From JBCDIQ01 sp039024295 (lineage in GTDB: Bacteria; Bacteroidota; Bacteroidia; J057), in NCBI GenBank assembly GCA_039024295.1, contig JBCDIQ010000074.1:1-17929 (forward strand): 17,929 nt of DNA, written 5' to 3'. A model generated the notes under the pieces. The model made no database searches. It had not been told where the DNA came from and saw only the letters and a list, made by a program, of their open reading frames with translations. Positions 15,115 to 17,929 of this stretch are shown piece after piece. How positions within the stretch are numbered: the first letter of the stretch is position 1; every line of letters begins with the position of its first letter. The position numbers and the translations under genes were made by a program.

Positions 15115-15357
15115 TTTTTGGGTAGGGTGTTTGGAAAATATTCCTCACTTTTAGCTAAATGCAAGGAGCTTCCCCATAGTGGAGATGGCATACGATCATG
15201 GCAATAAATGTCAGGATTGAATAAATCAGGGCTGCATAGTGTGCCCAGTCTCAGGATAGGCCATCATTTGCTACTGTATGGAAACATTGGGGTGCTTCCC
15301 CCCAGACATGTATGATAAAAAAGTTCAACATAGCGGGTATCTACAGCTAACAATCAC

Positions 15358-15388
15358 ATCAGGCTAATTTTGTATTAATTAACCTGAT
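15358..15388. repeat. 31-nt imperfect palindrome / stem-loop
   Basis: Arms ATCAGGCTAATT (15358-15369) and AATTAACCTGAT (15377-15388) flank a seven-base loop, TTGTATT. Eleven of twelve pairs are Watson-Crick; the remaining one is C-A in plus-strand RNA but G-U in minus-strand RNA, so the minus-strand hairpin is fully paired. There is no T-run, so a terminator is unlikely. It lies about 50 bases upstream of the candidate -7 box at 15440 and could be an operator or a small-RNA stem. Confidence 0.55.
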
Positions 15389-15415
15389 GGCAGTGTTTAT
15401 TCCTGTTAGTTTTCC

Positions 15416-15447
15416 TTTCACTCCCGTTCTACCCGGTTTTATCTTTT
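15416..15447 (+). promoter_or_regulatory. Possible promoter for the secreted DUF4177-like protein
   Basis: TTTC (15416-15419) followed by 20 bases and TATCTTTT (15440-15447) fits the Bacteroidota -33/-7 pattern with one mismatch in each box. The leader would be about 60 bases to the ATG at 15517. Pattern match only. Confidence 0.3.
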
Positions 15448-15516
15448 CTGCTTCAACCCCGCTTCTTGGGCTTCGTACTTGTTGATTGTAACACCCATAT
15501 GTAAATATTACCAACC

Positions 15517-15981
15517 ATGAAAAATTACGTTGTTTTTTTCGCTGTATTGGCTTCCCTCAACATGGGAATAGCACAAACAGACGCTCCCAACGTGGAGTAC
15601 AAAGTCATCACGATTGTGGAATCCATTGTTCCTGGCGGGCTTGGCCGCTCCCGCATGATCGAAAATAAAACAGATGTGGAGGCTGAGGACTTCACCACAG
15701 AACGAACCGATGGCAAGAAAAGCCAGCAAAATGAAGTTCGTAGAAGGGATGCCAAAGTAGATAAATTCAGTGAAACAAAATTGCTGAACTTTTACAGTTT
15801 GACAGGCCTTAACTTCCAAAACATCGCTTCTAATGACGCCCTTATTACTTCGAAGATAAATGAGATGGCAATGGCAGGTTGGACCTTGTCGTTCATTGCA
15901 ACCGGCGTTGAAAGTGAAGCTGGTGGAGATGATGGACAAGGAATTTTCATCACCCGTCTGTTTTTTACCCGTCAGCGATAA
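15517..15981 (+). CDS. Small secreted protein with DUF4177-like C-terminus, unknown function
   Basis: A 154-residue protein with a signal peptide (residues 1-19, MKNYVVFFAVLASLNMGIA). The start of the mature part, VEYKVITIVESIVPGGLGRS, a highly charged middle (ERTDGKKSQQNEVRRRDAK), and the end, KINEMAMAGWTLSFIATGVE, resemble a Bacteroidota family I know only as hypothetical. The YKVIxI start and the E-M-x-x-x-GWxL pattern recall DUF4177 (a small two-strand, one-helix fold), here with a long insertion. No catalytic motif or cysteine is visible after the signal peptide. It should be periplasmic. It stands alone on the plus strand, with divergent and convergent neighbours, so it is probably a single-gene transcript. 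It ends 12 bases from the end of the channel gene. Confidence 0.85.
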   Translation: MKNYVVFFAVLASLNMGIAQTDAPNVEYKVITIVESIVPGGLGRSRMIENKTDVEAEDFTTERTDGKKSQQNEVRRRDAKVDKFSETKLLNFYSLTGLNFQNIASNDALITSKINEMAMAGWTLSFIATGVESEAGGDDGQGIFITRLFFTRQR

Positions 15982-15993
15982 TCCGTTTGATGG

Positions 15994-16989
15994 CTAATTT
16001 TTCGCTGAAGCCTCCCATTGTTGCAAAGCATCTCTGACAGCCTGTTCGTCCAAGTCCAGGAAAGTAGCAATTTCGGGTAAGGTATGAGTGCCTTCGTGGT
16101 ACAATTGCTCGATAACTTTTTTGTAATGAAGAACTTGCTCGTTCATTGAGATTTTTTCGGGGGGGTCATGTAGCGATTTTCCACAATGTGGACAGACAGT
16201 TAAGACAGGAAGGGCAACTGCTTTTCCCGTCTTTTTTTGCTGCTTACGGAACTCCTTCCGCTCTTCGACTTTTTCTAGAAAAGCAGCACTGATAATTCCG
16301 GTTGGTAAGGCTACCAATCCTATGCCCAGCAAGGCGATAACCCCACTCAGCAGCCTCCCCAGTGCAGTTATGGGATAAACGTCACCATATCCCACAGTTG
16401 TAAGGGTTGCCACCGCCCACCAAAGGGTAGACAGGATATCAGGAAAATTGTCTGGTTGGGCTTCCCCTTCCAGTGAATACATCAGGGCTGCAGCAAATAA
16501 TAATAACAGGCTGGTGGCAAAAATGGTCATGGAGAGTTCTTCCCGCTTTTCCCGAATCACCTCCACGATTAGGGTAAAAGAGGTAATGTGTCGCTTTAGC
16601 TTTAGAATTCGGACGATTCTGAGCAGACGCAGCATCCGCATAAAGCGTAAATCCAGTACAAACGGCAAATAGAAGGGCAGGATGGACAACAGGTCTATCA
16701 GGCTCATGAACGAAAAAACGTGTTGGCGACCTGTCCGCCAGCGACTGTTGGGATGATAGTATACCACCATGGCCAGCCGGATAACATATTCAGCAGTGAA
16801 CACCACTACCGAGAATACCTCAAAGGCGAAAAATGCATCTTTATTGGCCTCCCGAATTGAGGGAAAGGATTCAAGAACGATTAAGAACACGTTCAGGCAA
16901 ATCAACACGATAATGCCCAGTTCAATTTCCGGGCGGAACTTATCATCTCGGTTGCGGCTACTGATTAAATCAAAAAATTGCGTAAGCAT
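15994..16989 (-). CDS. Voltage-gated-type potassium channel with CxxC/HTH-like C-terminal tail
   Basis: The 331-residue protein has six membrane segments (within about 22-240). The S4 helix carries a positive residue at every third position (R115, R118, R121, R124, R127, K130), the voltage-sensor pattern. The pore loop has the potassium selectivity filter TTVGYGD (197-203), followed by S6 with ALPTGIISAAF (227-237). It should conduct K+ across the inner membrane. The cytoplasmic tail is unusual: a Lys/Glu-rich coil (241-255), one CPHCG knuckle (266-270) followed by H274, and a C-terminal helical stretch, LPEIATFLDLDEQAVRDALQQW (304-325), that looks like a small helix-turn-helix. There is no RCK/TrkA domain or cyclic-nucleotide-binding domain, so gating by cAMP from the nearby cyclase is not supported. 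Divergent from the CAP-protein gene. Confidence 0.93.
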   Translation of the reverse strand: MLTQFFDLISSRNRDDKFRPEIELGIIVLICLNVFLIVLESFPSIREANKDAFFAFEVFSVVVFTAEYVIRLAMVVYYHPNSRWRTGRQHVFSFMSLIDLLSILPFYLPFVLDLRFMRMLRLLRIVRILKLKRHITSFTLIVEVIREKREELSMTIFATSLLLLFAAALMYSLEGEAQPDNFPDILSTLWWAVATLTTVGYGDVYPITALGRLLSGVIALLGIGLVALPTGIISAAFLEKVEERKEFRKQQKKTGKAVALPVLTVCPHCGKSLHDPPEKISMNEQVLHYKKVIEQLYHEGTHTLPEIATFLDLDEQAVRDALQQWEASAKN

Positions 16990-17205
16990 GGAGGACAGCT
17001 AGGGAGGTGTAAATGTCTTCAGGTGAGATAAGTAGTTGTTTTCCCTTTTTAATTGCAACCTCAGGAGGTATTTTATTGCAAGTTACCCCAGAAAGGATCG
17101 ACAATAATTTATCGCTTAAAACGGTTTTTTGAGTATGGATACCGTCAAAAACAGCCCAATTTTTTTGACTCATCCTCAACATCTAAAAAGACATTTTACA
17201 CAGAC

Positions 17206-17673
17206 ATGAAACGATCCGTTGTACTCCTCTCCCTGTGGATATGGGCCATCTGTTTATTTAGCCAGACAACTCCTGCAACCTATCCTGACCTCACCCTGGA
17301 AGTGTATCGAGCGGTGAACACCTACCGAAAATCCATCGGCTTGAATGCTCTTTCAATGAAAAAGGAGTTGAATGCGATAGCCTTGGAGCATTCCAATGAC
17401 ATGGCAAAGGGGCGCGTCCCGTTTTCTCATAACGGCTTTCAAGGGAGGGTAAATAAGGTGCGGAAATATGCAAAAATTCCTTATCGGGTGGCCGAAAACC
17501 TGTATGGGAACACCGCCCGATACCAATTGGCAACAACAGCTTTACGGGACTGGCTTAACAGCCCAGGACATGCAAAGAATATCAAGGGAAACTTCCTGTT
17601 TACAGGGATGGGAATAGCCCGTAGCAAAGAGGGAGAGTATTTCATTACCCAGATTTTTGTGGGGAAGAATTGA
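17206..17673 (+). CDS. Secreted CAP-domain (SCP/PR-1-like) protein
   Basis: The ATG at 17206 gives 155 residues with a signal peptide (about 1-19, ending LFSQ). An upstream in-frame ATG at 17053 would hide it behind 51 residues and is less likely. The mature part is a bare CAP domain: YRAVNTYRKSIGLNALSM (34-51), ALEHSNDMAKGR (59-70), FSHNGF (73-78), AENLY (96-100) and LNSPGHAKNI (117-126). H75, E97 and H122, together with E61, fit the conserved CAP-cavity His/Glu set. Bacterial CAP proteins are secreted and mostly without known activity. It has no anchor or T9SS domain. It runs in the same direction as the next gene but has a 72-base gap to it. Confidence 0.92.
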   Translation: MKRSVVLLSLWIWAICLFSQTTPATYPDLTLEVYRAVNTYRKSIGLNALSMKKELNAIALEHSNDMAKGRVPFSHNGFQGRVNKVRKYAKIPYRVAENLYGNTARYQLATTALRDWLNSPGHAKNIKGNFLFTGMGIARSKEGEYFITQIFVGKN

Positions 17674-17712
17674 TATTTGCTCCTTAAAAATGGAAATCCC
17701 CCAACGCATCTG

Positions 17713-17741
17713 TTGCAAGCTCAAAAAAATTGCTAGCTTCG
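17713..17741 (+). promoter_or_regulatory. Possible promoter for the SCP2 gene
   Basis: TTG (17713-17715), an 18-base spacer, then TAGCTTCG (17734-17741), seven of eight matches to TAnnTTTG. It sits only 5 bases before the ATG at 17746, so it would give a nearly leaderless transcript. Either that is real or the match is chance. Confidence 0.2.
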
Positions 17742-17745
17742 GTAC

Positions 17746-17929
17746 ATGGATTTAGCCACCACTACCGAAAAAGTACAATACCTGGCCGGCAAGGCCGATG
17801 AACCCATTGGGTCTAGCGTCAAATTTGATCTGGGAGAAGCTGTCGTATTTTTGGATGGAACCGGTAATAGCAATACGGTTCACAACAAAGATGAAGCGGC
17901 TGACTGTACCGTGAGAATGAGCCACGAGG
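17746..17929 (+). CDS. SCP2 sterol-carrier domain protein (N-terminal part)
   Basis: The frame is open from the ATG at 17746 to the right edge (61 codons seen). The sequence VKFDLGEAVVFLDGTGNSN followed by TVHNKDEAADCTVRMSHE is the typical start of a small SCP2 domain: FxLGxGVIxIDG, then ADCTIxxSxE. Such proteins are cytoplasmic, about 100-130 residues, with a hydrophobic tunnel for lipids or acyl-CoA; the bacterial role is mostly unknown. No signal peptide is seen. The remaining half, including the tunnel helices, lies outside the window. Its neighbour's CAP domain is also called SCP, but the two families are unrelated. Confidence 0.85.
   Translation, partial: MDLATTTEKVQYLAGKADEPIGSSVKFDLGEAVVFLDGTGNSNTVHNKDEAADCTVRMSHE

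Larger units (their letters stand above)
15085..15516. other. 432-base divergent intergenic region
   Basis: This gap separates the minus-strand lipoprotein from the plus-strand secreted protein. It holds two promoter candidates, a 31-nt near-perfect inverted repeat (15358-15388), a small G/C hairpin (TGGGG/CCCCA near 15283-15299) and a pyrimidine-rich stretch on the plus strand (about 15397-15475). The longest frame noticed inside it is 37 codons from 15208 and shows no recognisable features. I see no tRNA or known riboswitch. Confidence 0.5.

Noticed and set aside
15208..15321. 37-codon plus-strand frame in the 432-base gap
   Set aside because: It is short, has no recognisable feature and no convincing promoter or terminator.
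15508..15939. 143-codon minus-strand frame
   Set aside because: It is antisense to the 15517-15981 gene, which has a signal peptide and family-like segments.
17124..17152. GTTTTTTGA / TCAAAAAC inverted repeat upstream of the CAP gene
   Set aside because: The arms are nearly all A and T in an AT-rich stretch and need a bulge to pair; likely chance.
16970..17182. 70-codon minus-strand frame upstream of the potassium channel
   Set aside because: It overlaps the channel start by 20 bases in another frame and fills the divergent promoter region. The translation (for example PEVAIKKGKQLLISPEDIY) looks protein-like but matches nothing I recognise; conservation in a relative would be needed to accept it.
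17206..17929. CAP (SCP-type) and SCP2 genes as a functional pair
   Set aside because: The names are alike but the families are unrelated: one is a secreted CAP fold, the other a cytoplasmic lipid carrier. The gap and separate promoter candidate do not support an operon.
1..17929. tRNA, rRNA, CRISPR, insertion sequence or prophage genes
   Set aside because: I looked for tRNA T-arm motifs, spaced direct repeats, transposase-like frames and phage genes and saw none.

Overview
The window looks like chromosomal DNA from a member of the Bacteroidota, probably a free-living one related to Saprospiria or Cytophagales; I cannot resolve it further. The reasons are: a secreted protein with a type IX secretion (T9SS) C-terminal sorting domain, a DUF5916-type outer-membrane protein, several secreted proteins that resemble uncharacterised Bacteroidota families, few Shine-Dalgarno sequences, and promoter candidates of the Bacteroidota kind (-33 TTTG/TTG, about 20 nt, -7 TAnnTTTG). 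I see no insertion sequence, prophage, CRISPR array, tRNA or rRNA. Gene order looks ordinary and chromosomal.

Layout from left to right. (1) 1-2350, minus: DUF5916/CBM9-like outer-membrane protein, cut by the left edge. (2) 2569-4033, minus: a small exported mono-haem c-type cytochrome followed by a membrane-bound class III nucleotide cyclase, apparently one operon. (3) 4262-4831, plus: a minimal PglC-like phosphoglycosyl transferase with a good Bacteroidota promoter. (4) 4895-6694, minus: a T9SS cargo protein made of five tandem Ig/cadherin-like modules. A stem-loop between (3) and (4) serves as a terminator. (5) 7077-10534, plus: a signalling cluster with a tiny two-helix membrane protein (DUF3311-like), a CbrA-like sodium/solute-symporter sensor histidine kinase (SLC5-STAC-HisKA-HATPase) and a receiver-only response regulator. 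(6) 10525-14030, minus: tatA and gatA (overlapping by one base), an MltD-type LysM lytic transglycosylase, and a small single-span membrane protein. (7) 14167-15084, minus: a conserved lipoprotein of unknown function. (8) 15517-15981, plus: a small secreted protein with a DUF4177-like end, which converges on (9) 15994-16989, minus: a voltage-gated-type potassium channel with an unusual C-terminal tail. (10) 17206-17673, plus: a secreted CAP-domain protein. (11) 17746 to the right edge, plus: the start of an SCP2 sterol-carrier domain protein.

The most interesting parts are the transporter-like sensor kinase with a dedicated mini-subunit and an output-less receiver (7077-10534), and the pairing of an exported cytochrome c with a membrane cyclase whose substrate-determining residues are unusual (2569-4033). 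Both are plausible signalling units whose inputs and outputs are unknown. The rest is mainly envelope biology and housekeeping. Two non-coding structures stand out: a 20-bp perfect palindrome at 10569-10588 and a 31-nt near-perfect inverted repeat at 15358-15388.
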